The notes under the pieces: model-generated | Seen by the model: the letters and a program-made list of their open reading frames with translations, nothing else | What the model was told of the DNA's origin: nothing | Databases searched by the model: none | Source of the DNA: Margaritispora aquatica | Taxonomy: Eukaryota; Ascomycota; Leotiomycetes; Helotiales; Discinellaceae | NCBI GenBank assembly: GCA_007644065.1 | Contig: VJWN01000009.1 | Coordinates: 620,001 to 684,000, forward strand | Direction: 5' to 3' | Length of the DNA stretch: 64,000 bases | Part shown: piece after piece, positions 36,672-48,809 of the stretch | How positions within the stretch are numbered: the stretch's first letter is position 1 | Layout: the number at the start of each line of letters is the position of its first letter | Translations under genes and position numbers: made by a program

Positions 36672-38840
36672 GAGACTCTTCTACAATTCATAGGACAGCG
36701 CAGTATCAGAGCGCAACTGATGATGATGTGTTAAGCTTGAGGAAGGAATACCATGTCTCGTACCACGGCCAATCTTCATCATGAGTTGCGGTGATATCTA
36801 CGGTCCTGCAAGTCTGCCAATCATCCTAACTTTTTAATACACTTCTTGGGTTCTTTTCGCTTGGTATTCGAGACTTGAAATAGTCTTTATGGAGTCTTTA
36901 TTATCACAACATCGCGGAGCATATGCAATGGCATGGGTTCAGATGGGATTTGAGCATGGTTTTGGGAAATGGCGTTCAGGGCATGAATCACAGAGTTACT
37001 TGTTCACTTCTCTTGTAGCAGGCAGTTTTCCTCAGACGAGAGGAGTTACAGTGAGCATCGCTTACAGCTTTTTGTTGTGGATTTGGTTTGGTTTGGGCCA
37101 AGACAGTCAATTGGATACCACTTTGGGAAAATGGAATGGGAAATGGAAAATGTGGCACAGGCGCCATGGCGTCGGTAGACTGGGTGGTGTAGGTGCTTTA
37201 AGGGCATACTGACATTTCATTGCAGCGAGATGGGTTTCATTTGTTGGTGCAAAAGAAGATAGATACCTTTCGGTTTTTTTCTTCTTGGATTTCGGGCCTC
37301 GGATTGGATTGCATTTTATACCTGGATTACATAGGTCGTGGGCTATTATATGTTACGCTACCAAGAATGGAGGAGATATCATTCATTCGATTCATTCTAA
37401 CTTGAGATACCGGTGTTTGTTGTTGAAGTGAAGTTAAAAATTTCCACGATATTCCACTATTCTGGTGAATTTCAGTTGAAATATGGTAAAGGTAAGATGT
37501 TACCTTGGTAGTCCTCCCGGTTAATGCACCGCTAAAGAAAGGGGCTGGGGGCACATTTAACCGCTGCCACACCTGCACGAGCTGTCAATCAGGTGCTTGT
37601 TCGTATGTCGCACGGACCGGGACATGTTCGAATTAGAGGCCCGGGAGCAAAGCAAGCCGTTGCCGGGCGTTGTGTTCGTGTGCTTATGCTTATGTGCTTG
37701 TTGCTTTGCGGCGTGCAGATCACTTTTTACTTCGACCTAGTGAAGTGTATGGAGGCTAGCCATACCCCGGATATGTTCTGTGGCACCTAAAGCTACCAGC
37801 TATGTTGAATGAGTTCTGCTTTGTGTTTTCTGAGTTTGTGTCTTAACATCTCAAACTCAAGACATCGCGCGCCTTTTATAATTCATGGGTAGAGTACCTG
37901 TACCTGCGTATGTGGTTCAATTTGGTACGGCATAAATCGGGAGGTCTGGGGATCTTGGCAAGCGAGCACTCACCACCCTCTAGGATCTAGGTTCTAATTC
38001 TGCGGAGGTGGAGATCGACGAGCTGCTTCCCTTACCTTATTTTTTTTTTCATGATTGCTTTTGGAGACTTTTGCAGTGCCGGGATGCAGGTCGCTTGTTT
38101 TGGGTGTTTAGTAAGGTACATGTCAGCAAGTGTTTCAGGTCGTGAACCTCACTTCAACAACAATGGAATGCATCCATCGATCGTAGGCGGTGAAGGGATA
38201 GTAAGATTACAGCACAGTTCATAAGGTACCTACCTAGACATCTTGGGGTTATTCCATTTGATGTGTGTACTGTACGCATACGTGAATACAACATCACCAG
38301 CGAGGGAGGTTCATTGTGATTAGGGGTATTGTATTGGTTGATATCTGATATACACTGGTCGACTGGCTGAATGACTGACTGATTGGGTGAATGAATGTGG
38401 ATTGGGAAGCGATTTTGCGACGATTGAGAGCTTGAAACCCCACGACTTCATATTACCTGTATACCTTGAGTGTCAGACAGTCGTTAGCGTTGGGATTGCG
38501 TTTGTTGGAGGTCTATCATCAGGTTGGTGAGTTAGTGGGGTCTAGCTATCTACCTTCGGTTGTGGTTGTGCTACAAAGGTACACAACCTAGCGAAGGACA
38601 AGTGTGACTCGGGAGACGACGTGACCATTGTGAGGAACACCTTCCGTTCCTTGATGGTTTTCTTGAGTGATCAGTGACTTACTTCAAGTAAGGATTAAAG
38701 CTTCTGTCAACAGTATCCTCATGGTCTCACCATAGGTACCTACTAAGACGAACATCTTTACCACAGGACCAGGCGTAGTCCCGCGGCTCAAAAGACTGAA
38801 ATCCTACTGTACCACAACGCCAACAACACCCACCCCAAAA
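36672..38840. other. Intergenic region between velvet and NAT genes
   Basis: About 2.2 kb. The open frame at 36889-37212 is Trp/Gly-rich, lacks motifs and is judged accidental. Short TACCT/GGTAC words recur at 38040-38800. No RNA gene seen. Confidence 0.6.
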
Positions 38841-40122
38841 ATGTCAACCCTCACCCACCTTTCTCACAGGCCGACCTACACGCTCCCAGCACTCCAGAAA
38901 TACCTCAATCATATCCGTCTCCCCCCTCCCCAGCAAAAGACGCTCCTGCAGAACCTCCCGAAAGCAAACTCCCCCGTCCAGCGAACCGAATGGGGCACCT
39001 CGCTAGAAGCGCTGCATTCCCTCACGACGCTGCAGCGACGCCAACAGGGGCGAATCCCGTTTGCGAATCTGTATCTGCATTACAGTCCGTGCCACTTCGG
39101 CACGCCGCTCGATGCGGAAGGCGTGTTTAGGTACTTGGTGCAGAGTGAGGGGATGGCGGGGACGTCGAGTGGGTATGCTCGGTCTATGGGTGCGGAGTCG
39201 ATAGAGATTGTTGAGTCTCCAATGGCGCCTGGGAGCGGAACGATGACGGAAAGGATGCACGTGTGGGAGGGTAGACGGCCGAGCGGTGGAAGAGGCGGCA
39301 CGTGTACGCTTAATAATGGGTTCTTTGGGACTGTGATGAGGAGTTTGGGTATGAGGGTTATGACGACGGGAGCGAGGGTGTCGAAGGGGTACAGTGGTGC
39401 GAGAGGTGTTGAGGGTATGTATATGGGGTGGAATCACTTGGTCAATCTTGTGAATTTCGAGGGGAAGTGGTGGCTGGTTGATGTGGGATTTGGTGGTGAT
39501 GGTTAGTTTTCCTGCCTTCTTATGGGAGCAAGATGCGAAAGAGGTGGATACTGACAAGATTGTAGGACCGACGAGACCAATTGAGCTTGTTGATGGGAAT
39601 GAGGTTCCTTGGGGCAGTACAAGTTCGATGCTTCGACTTGTTCATAAGTCTATTCCGGAGTTCACGGATCCCTCGTCCAAGCTTTGGGTTCTGCAACATA
39701 ACCCCTCTCCAGCAGCACCTACATCCACCTCACCTCCAGAGCCGGGCGCTCTCCCCGAGGGATGGCGAGATATCTATTGCTTCTCTACGACAGAGTTTCT
39801 CCCTCAAGACATAACCGTCATGCATTCTGGAACAGCAGGCAATATTCGCAGCTCCTTTTTCAACCATATCGTAATCTGTAACCGTGCCGTTGTGGAAAAT
39901 GACGAGGTCATCGGTATCCTTGGGATGGCGGGTGGTAAGGTGAAGAGGAAGGTCTTTCATGGTGGAGGAAGTGATGGTGGTTGGAAGAGCGAGGTGGTGG
40001 CGGAGTGTAAGAGCGAGATTGAGAGGTGGGAAGCTTTAGAAAAGTGGTTTGGTATTGTGTTGGGCGATGAGGAGAGGAAGGGGATTAAAGGGTTGGTGAG
40101 CGAGTTGAAGGGTGAGAGTTAA
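38841..40122 (+). CDS. Arylamine N-acetyltransferase
   Basis: Transfers acetyl (or another acyl) from CoA to arylamines or hydrazines in the cytosol. Fungal members can detoxify aminophenols and related plant compounds. Exons 38841-39501 and 39566-40122 (one GTTAGT-TAG intron) join to 405 aa. The Cys-His-Asp triad is visible: Cys155 in SGGRGGTCTLNNGFFG, His199 in GWNHLVNLV and Asp214 in WWLVDVGFGG. The N-terminal signature RIPFANLYLHYS also fits. Two oddities: the active-site motif reads RGGTCTLNN where the family normally has RGGYC-(F/M)-E-N/Q, and about 45 extra residues (Gly/Ser/Met-rich, ~103-149) precede it. The C-terminal domain continues in register after the intron. Confidence 0.93.
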
Positions 40123-43110
40123 TCATGAGAGGAGCGAGGGAGAGGATCGTGGTGTCTATGTAGACTGCGAGGTTTTGGTTCGACTTGGATGTTGGAGAGC
40201 AGGAAAGTTAGGTTTGGCGGGTAGGAACTGCCCGCTGAGTAGTAGTTCGAGACTTTAGTCTGAGCGAGTGATCGCGGCTTTGGCGCTGATTTCGTGATGT
40301 CAAACACTAGATGTGACCCTTGTGACCTATCCATAATAGAAGACCCATATCTCTCCATCACCTTGCATACTGGCATTGCATGCTTGCTAGTCCATTTCAC
40401 TTGATGAATATACCGCAGCCAGATTTGATGAAGAGGTAATTATACCTGGCGTTCTTGTCTAATGCATGCAGAGCTAATGGTATGAGTAACTTGTATCTAC
40501 TTCGGAAGCGAGCTCTACTATACGGATTATGATTCTCTATTCATTGCAGATGGCCATGAGCCCAGGTTAGTCCTGAAGAAATTGGTAGAACTAGTGAAAG
40601 AGGGGAAGCAAGTCATGAATATATACCTCTTCTGTCTTCGAAAACTATGATATGATCCAGAACGGCGGATAATTCGATTTCTTCCGATTTTGCTTTTTGG
40701 GAGCGATGGTGCAAATACTTGAAATTAAATATACTAAAATTCGAGTATTGAGATATTGTGATAGGGCGAAGACTTCCAACTCGGAAAGGCTGCTCTAATA
40801 GGGCACCGAGTGTATGTGTATGACATAATGAGAGATATATGTATAGTTGCGCTGAATGAATGATGGTAAGGTAAAGTAGTGTCGCCTGGAAATATATGAA
40901 ATGTCCATTGGCCATGCAAAAGATCACGCTGAAGTTTACAGCCTTGGTTTCTGGCAAGCGTGAAGAAACGAAGAATATTATTCTTGTTTAATAATGTACT
41001 CACTTGATAAGTCTATTGATAAGACGTTCTGGACATTGAAGTCTTGCGTATCTACCTATATAGGAAAGTACCGCAGAGGCGACGTATTGTCACATGACCG
41101 ATACTGAAAATGGAATGGAAGGAAGTCCAATATTCGTCTTGCAAACTTTGCTTAAGTTGGAAGCTTAACTTGCGTTCGTAACAAGCGGCTTGTTATTGAG
41201 TAGCTTTTGTTGGTTGAGTACAGGTAGGGAATTTGCATGGATCTGAGCTCTTTCTGCATGTTTTGGCTATTAGCTATCTTGGGTACTCTAGGTAGCAGGC
41301 GGGATTGAACTACCAGGTACATATCATTACCAATTGATTGCTCAGGAATGGATCGTTGCTCCATAGATTAGTAGAAGACGGTGGTACGGAGAGCTCCCCT
41401 CTTTAAACGATGACTTTCGTACATTCATATTTTCTTCTGGTTCGTTTCAGAGAATGTGCACCTAATATGATGTATTCTTGAGTATGAGGGGTGATGCACA
41501 TCAGGAGGAACGAATGTACGATATGGTCTGGGAGATACCGGAGGCTGACCGCAATGACATCTCTCTTTGGATGAAGGTTGAATTGTAGATGATGTCTGTG
41601 ATTGTTCTCATGACTATATGTCCGAGGCACACCCAAGTGCTGTATAATACAACGCCAGAAAACACCATGAAACTAGACCAAAGAACTGAAAGACCGAAGG
41701 AAAATTCGAACTAATCATACTTGAAAGAGTGTAGTTTTTGGCTTCAAAATCAGTAGGGTGTTGGGTCTTGTCAACAAAGTGGCAGGTAAGGTCGCACTTC
41801 AATTTCCCACCCAACCACGACCAAGTATAGGCGCAGTAAGTCTGTCACCTCACTAGATGTCTCACTTTGATTTCAATGCTGTGCATGTAGATCACGAAAT
41901 GGCACTCCAGTTTCATCATACTAGTGTCAAAACTTGATTCGTGATCCCTTTGCGACTTATGTACAATTGCATGTCCTCCAGACATTTACATGATCCGTTT
42001 CTCAAGCTATTCAACCTGGTTAGCATTGAATATTCAAGCCGCAAGTGCACGCATATACGTACTCTCCATGGGTTATTCAGCTCAAATCCAGCTGGTGCTG
42101 CTGGGTTATCGGTTTGTCCTCTCAGATATCCTGTCAATCTCCTGTCGCGGTCCATCACTTAACCACTGTTAGCTTTTCTCAGTCTTATACGTTCGTAAGC
42201 TGGTACATACTTTGCTATAAACCTGTTAGCCACACAATTCTGCTTCAAGAGTCCTACATCAAATCCTTACCCTGTCCCACTGATCCACTGAATGCCTCGC
42301 CCGCTTTCCACCGTTCTGCATGTGCTTAACCTTCGAAAGACCAGCTCCAGTAATACCGAACATCTGCAGACGTCAGTATCTAGCCATAGAATCGTCAAAA
42401 CGTGGTGGGAAAAGACGAACGGCAAGCATGATTCCATACGGAAGAAGAGCTTCGAACGGGACACCCATTGTGGCGGTTATGAATTCTTTCTGGCAGATCT
42501 ATGAGCTTCTTCGCATTCAATTGTAGTCTTCGTAATCTGCTTACCCAGCTACGTTTTGTGGAAATTCAATTGAGATTCTTGCTCTGGGCGGGTTGGATTG
42601 ACGTCGTTTTGATGATTCGGGCAGGGGCGCTGGTGAACCTAAGGCCGAAATCATGGACGACACCTAAAGACTGTCTTTACTGATCAGCGCGATCACAACC
42701 TCACAACGACATTTGGATCAAATACGAGCTTGATTTACGCGTCGCAAGACTATACTTTCTCTAAATTATCGTGTGTTTAATTGATAAAATCGAGTTGTGG
42801 TCCTAAACACCGCGTCGGCCACTTTTGTCCATCCAGTCCACAGCCCCAAACATCTAGCTCGTCGACCCATAGGCCAGCCAACTCTTCTGTGGAATCACCA
42901 AACTAGTGCTGAGGACGTCTAATAATTTGGGCGTCACTCTCTCTTCTCAAAGTGCATCTACTAGTTATAAATTCGAAGCCCAAGGCTGATGCGCGCATAG
43001 CTGGCCACCCCCTCGATTCGACTGCGAGACGACGCGCCAACAACCGTGCAGTACAGCGAGGAGGGGAGTTTAAGGCGCAGCCCATGCGAATGATAAGGAA
43101 TATATAGAGC
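40123..43110. other. Intergenic region between NAT and MYST genes
   Basis: About 3 kb. Small frames of 60-115 codons (40613-40957 minus, 41403-41636 minus, 42045-42329 plus) show no domain and overlap each other. The right end is the promoter and leader of the acetyltransferase gene. Confidence 0.6.
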
Positions 43111-46100
43111 ATGGCGGCTGCGATGCTCGAAGAAGATGAGGCCCAGCATAATATAGCTACATCTGACGAGGATGCTGAGTTTGAGGAGGACGATGAACTA
43201 GCTGCGGAAATCTTGGCTGACAATGAGGATGCTTTTGCAGCCAATAATCAGTTACATGATGACATGATGGATCACAGTGGCGATGATGACGAGGAGGAAG
43301 AGGAGGAAGAAGAGGAGGAGGAGGAGGCCATACTTTCTGACGAGAGTGACGATGCTGAAGGAGATGAAGTAGAGGAAGATGACCTGGAATCTGTTCCTGA
43401 TGGTGAAGATGAAAGTGATGCCGAGATAGAAGAAGATGATGAGGAAGACGAAGATGAAGATGGCGAAGGTGTAGGTGCTGTCAAAATACAACCTGGCATT
43501 AAATTGAGGGAAGAAGACGAAGAAGCCTATGTCAGTGAAGAGGAGGATGACGATGGAAGTGTTGCGAGCCCTGGTGAGGATGGTGAAGAGTCGAAACAAA
43601 CCTCTGATGAGGAGGTGGAGGCTGTTTGGGAAGCTGTTGCAGCAGCAGATCGTGATGAGGAGCAAGAACCTGCAAATCCAAACAGATGCATGTATGTTGA
43701 TATCCCTCAATTCGATATTTGCAACGACTAATATGTGTGTCAGTTTCTGCCAACAAGACGAGGATAATGACCCTGGAGAGGAATTTGAGTTGTACCTAGC
43801 TTGTGGTGTTTGTGGTGATAATGGTTCGTCTTGTTGATGTAAATCAATTTCGAGTTCTGAAGCTGACGAGAATGTAGCACATCGGCAATGCGCTCGGGTC
43901 GCTGGCGCACTCAAGGCTGACATCGGTAAGTCAATTCAATGAGGCGTGACCGTGGATACGATTCCACATCACGTCTATATCAAGTGTACGGGCTAACGAA
44001 TTCTACTTAGAAATCGAAAATTGGTATTGTCCGGATTGCGTCTCAAACAATCTTGTTCCCGAAGCTGCAATCGTTGAAGTTGAACCTGTCGACAATGCTG
44101 CAGGAAGGATATCCAGAGATCGAATTGCAGGTGACCTTCTTCCTCCACAGCGCGGTGCTATCAAACCAGGCTCCCATTCCGTATTCAATCAATTGATCAC
44201 ACCGGATGACCCTATGGACGGGTCGCGTCTCTTACGAAAACGAAAAATGTCGTCTGTAGACGTTGAAGATACTTCACCTCAAAGAAGACGAGCACGCGAC
44301 AAAGATACCAGTGCCTCTGGCAAGCAGATTGATGAGGCCTCAGATGTTCCTGTTCCGATCGTTCCTGATGAAATGGATGTGGATCTACCTCTAACGAATG
44401 GCCATGTTATGGAAAAGGCAAAAATCCCAACGAATCCAAGAGCATCAAGGTCATTGCGAATCAAATCTAACACTCTCTCGCAGGCCCCGGTCGCAATAAC
44501 TGAACTATCAAAGACCAGTATCAAAGTTGTTTTTCGTATTGATCCAACTGCGCTCAAGAAGATCTTCTCCCAGCCACCAAAGCCAACAAGAAAGGGCCAG
44601 AAAAAGAAAGCACCACTTCCTTCAATACCAGCTCCAATATCGTTTACACCTTCCTTCGGACAGCCATTCTATTCACTACATGATCGAGAAATGGACGAGT
44701 CAAAATCAAAGCCGTATGGTGGCATACTTAAGCCCGAGGAAGCTGACACATCTTTAACCATACCCAAGCCTGAACATCGACGACAGTTTGACGAGGCCCG
44801 CCAACGAGCTGAAGAAGACTGGAAAGTACGAGTAGCGGCGGCAGCAGAGGCGGCAGCAGCATCAGGTGTTAAGAAGGCTCGAAAGGTGTCTGGTCCCGCT
44901 AGCCAAATCGAGTATATCGAATTTGGACAATACCAGATTGATATCTGGTATGCTGCACCCTATCCCGAGGAATACAGTCGTAACAAAGCACTTTTCATAT
45001 GTGAATTCTGCCTGAAATATATGGAGTCGGATATTGTGGCATGGAGACACAAAACGAAGTGCCCTTGGAAACACCCTCCTGGTGATGAGATATATCGAGA
45101 TGGGAAGATTTCGATGTTTGAGGTGGATGGTCGAAAGAATCCTCTCTATTGCCAGAACCTTTGTCTACTGGCAAAACTCTTTTTAGGCTCGAAAACTCTT
45201 TACTACGATGTCGAACCGTTTCTATTCTACGTGATGACAGAGTATGACGAATATGGATGTCACTTCGTGGGATATTTCTCCAAAGAGAAAAGGCCGAGCA
45301 GTCAGAACAACGTCTCATGTATTCTGGTGCTTCCCATTCACCAAAGAAAGGGTTACGGTCACCTACTTATTGATTTCTCTTACCTACTCACCCGAGTTGA
45401 GAAGAAGACAGGCTCCCCAGAAAAGCCTCTTTCTGACATGGGTTTAGTTTCTTATCGAAACTATTGGAGACTTGTTTTAAGTTACTATCTTGAAAAGAAG
45501 AAACCTGGAGACAAAATGCCTAGCATTCGAACGATGTCGAATGACATGGGACTCACTCCTGATGATGTTATCTCTGCACTCGATGCACTAGGAAATCTGG
45601 TCAGAGATCCAGAAACACATGTCTATGCTTTCAGGCTCACCCATGATGTCTACCGCACCGTCATTGAGCTACACGAAGAGAAGGGTTATCCAAAGCTGAA
45701 TCCAAAGGCGCTTGTGTGGACAAACTTTATCATGGGCAGAGGTGGGGCGTCGGTATTCGAGCAGGCCCCTCCACTCAACACTGTTGCGCCTCGAGAGGAC
45801 GATGATGACTCTATAGAACCCACGCAAAGCATAGCAAGTGGCATGATAGATTTTGATGCTTTACGAGGTGCACATGTTGGCACAGATGCAGTCATCGAAT
45901 CTTTCGGTAATCTTAACACAGGCTCTGGAATGTTTAACCCAGGCGGTATCTTGAATGGTGATATGGACGGTTTATCATCTAGAAGCAAGTCTAATAGCTT
46001 GCACAAGCAACCCTCGTATTACGAGGCAGCTAGGTCGATTCCCGCAACGCGATTCGAAGTCTTCCCTCCTCCACAAGGTTCGCGCACACGTGCCACTCCA

Positions 46101-46631
46101 AGGGCGCCGCCTTCTCGAGCTGCCCCATCTTCTCGACCTTCAGCCTCTGCTTCACGACCAACACCAACTCCCCGCGCTAATAGTGGGTCTTCTCGGCGGT
46201 CATCACGCCCAAAGAGCACTGGTCGGAAGAAGTCAGGTGGGACAGGTAGAGGGCCTGGAAGATGGCCAAAGGGAACCAAGAAAAGCGACTTTGGGAATGC
46301 TGAGAGTGGACCTGGTTTGCCACCTCGCTTGGCTAAACAGCGAAGCAAGCTTAATAATGAGGTTCTTCTAGGGGATGAAGCAGAATTGAATGACGAGAAT
46401 ATGGAGGATTTCCAGGAGGGAGAAGAAACCTATGAAACTCCTGCCCCTTCTAGACGAAGGGGAAAAGCACTTGGTCTCGGCAAGCCAATGGACAGTTTGA
46501 TAATAGGGTTAGGTAAACCCATGGGCATTAGCAAGGGCCTACTATCCGCGAACGGTTTTGCGATGAGTGATGGCCAAATTAGAGAAGACCAAGCTTCATC
46601 GACCGGAATGGATGTCGATATGGAGGTCTAA
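43111..46631 (+). CDS. PHD-finger MYST-family histone acetyltransferase (Sas3/KAT6-like)
   Basis: Nuclear histone H3-type lysine acetyltransferase by similarity to Sas3/KAT6. Exons 43111-43691, 43744-43823, 43878-43925 and 44011-46631 join to 1109 aa. Order: an extremely acidic N-terminus (~20-185); a C4HC3 PHD finger spread over three short introns (CIFC 193-196, CGVC 214-217, HRQC 222-225, CPDC 243-246); a basic linker; and the MYST domain (~538-813) with its C2HC zinc finger (C567, C570, H583, C587). The MYST domain also shows GSKTLYYDVEPFLFY (autoacetylated Lys), the catalytic Cys in NVSCILVLP, the acetyl-CoA loop QRKGYGHLLIDFSY and the catalytic Glu in GSPEKPLSDMG. The C-terminus is basic with an AT-hook-like GRGPGRWPKG. 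Yeast keeps the PHD function on partner subunits; here it is on the same chain. Confidence 0.95.
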
Positions 46632-48809
46632 GATAGAGCCGGTCAGTCATCACAACATTATTTCTGGCGTTGAAGGGTTTCGGAGGATTGTGTCTTCGGC
46701 GTTTTATACGGCGCATGAAGGCGTTGGGTGGCTGGAAGTATTCTGGACCAACTCTTTTAAAAGACAGTTGTCGCAGCATGGCATTAGCAGGCGTGTATGG
46801 ATATTTAAGACATCCGAATAGGGTGGTCTGGTCGGTTGTTTGTGTACTATTGTAACACTATGTGTGCCTTGTTTATGTACGCTGGGCGAAAGGTGGAAGA
46901 AGGGAGAATGGGGAAGGAGAAGTGATTAGGATCGGTACTCAGTGATCAAAGCATACGGATTTTCCGCTGTATTTTCCGGGTCTATCATTCCCAAGCACAC
47001 GTCTTCTTCTATTTTATCTTCACCTACATCGAGAAGTTTCCGGAAGTTGTCATAGAGTTGGGTGAAAGTAGCACATCGGGCAAGTACCTGGCTGCTCGTA
47101 TCCTCCCTAGACACGTCTTGGCCGAAGTCAAGCCGCAACATAAATATGTGTGTGCATTTCAGAAGTCTGAAAATATCGACCATGGGGGTTCCTCCTGCTC
47201 TCCTTACAGCAAAGACCTTGTCTCATACCTTCAAGCCTCTGAAAGATATGAGTGCCGTTGGTCCGTTACCTGTGACGCCTTGGCGCGGTATTTAGGTCTG
47301 TGGTGTTGTGCGGATCGTCGTCATCTCATGCTTACACTTGCACTTGTACTTGCGACGGGGAAACCAGTGCAAGGGTGACGGGAACATGGGAACATGCTGC
47401 ATAGCATTCCTGAGTCCATGCGTCTATATCACGGCGAATGCTGATTATTATTGCTGGGTAAAGCTCAGTACCTGGCTGCTTGAGCTTGCGTAAAGATGAT
47501 CATTTATGACTGGTGTGTTCTGCAAGCAAAAGACAGACAGCACAGTCAGGAGTAAAGCTGTTTGCTACTGCGCTGATGTACGGTATGCTTTGTATTGGTC
47601 ACATACATCACTGGCAACTGCTTTCTTTGACTAGCCATTTCCCGGCACCACAGTGACAAAAAACTTTCCTTTTTGACAGGTGTGTCGCAGGATTATTTCC
47701 GAGCTTGCTTCCATTGACCCGTTCTTCAGCTTGGATCCGTTGAATTGATGGTAGAATCTCATGCAACAAAACGTCGTTCTAGCATCCTTATCCTTGGACA
47801 TTTTTATTGTGAATGTTTTGAAGGCTTTGCATATCCAATCAAGACAATCCTGTTTTCGAACAAATGCCCGAAAGAATATACTTTAATCCTTTATTTTCCT
47901 TCCAGGGATATCTAAATAACCTCCAAAGCTTGAAAACATAAGCTTGAAGTCATGCTCAATATACATAGGGCGCCGGCTTACCCCTTTCAGTACCGAAAGC
48001 GGCTCCACAAAAGACAGCCCCATCAAATCCACTTGATCCACCAACCTAAAACTCGAAGCGAAACCCAGAAACAACGTCTCTATCCACTCTCAGTTTCAAC
48101 ATCACCAAAAACTGGTCATTCACCGATATATCAGACTTATCAGCTCATCTATACTCCCCGCCTAAGCGGGTCAAACCAGAGCATTCGCGAATACCTGCTC
48201 GCCAGAATGATGACCATGAGGCGTCTGATCCATGCCGTGTATCAGCTCGATCTTTCTCTTAGACTTACCTCACTTGCTTGGTAAGGACGCCACCAGCTCC
48301 CATCTGTCATCCGAAGATCAGCAAGCCAAGCGGCTGGCTGGCATGAGTGCGGCTCCTTGGCCTTAGTTTGACGTTTCTCGATTGTTTTCGAAGAGTGGAA
48401 ATGCGCACCATCATATCCTCGAATGGCCTGTTCAGCGTTCACCAACAGAGCTTTCGAACGCTACGCTTAACGATGCCTCCCATGATTCCCCGTATTTCCG
48501 CAACGAGAGCTGTTCGACGGCTGTACGTCGGGCTAGTCGGGCTAGTCGGGCTATGGGGCTCTTTGGTCTGATGTCTGGTCGTGTACGCAAGCCGATGTTC
48601 AGGATGAGATGGGATGAGATGGAGCGAGAAGAATGTTTAAATGTTGATGGTGAGCCCGGTGGTTTGTAAAGGCTATCTTCTTTTCATTCGAATCTTTAAT
48701 TCTATTCTTCAGAGGGATCCAGGCGATTTCATTTTTTGTGTTCTATTTCTAACTTTCATCCATTCTTTTTTAACCCACTCTCGTGCTGGACACTTTTCGA
48801 TTCTGAAAT
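46632..48809. other. Intergenic region with one possible minus-strand exon
   Basis: About 2.2 kb. At 46926-47183 (minus) an 85-codon frame ends in the hydrophilic, protein-like LYDNFRKLLDVGEDKIEEDV and continues to a TAA just downstream of the MYST gene. Upstream splice choices near 47200-47290 are ambiguous and I could not build a gene, so it is left as a possible terminal exon. The remainder shows nothing recognisable. Confidence 0.4.

Noticed and set aside
36889..37212. 107-codon plus-strand frame downstream of the velvet gene
   Set aside because: Trp/Gly/Ser-rich, no motif, no splice context; likely part of the 3' flank.
41280..41320. tRNA B-box-like word on the minus strand
   Set aside because: No matching A box, anticodon stem or acceptor pairing could be drawn around it.
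43252..43923. 223-codon minus-strand frame opposite the MYST gene
   Set aside because: It is the antisense shadow of the acidic GAG/GAT-rich exon of the acetyltransferase gene.
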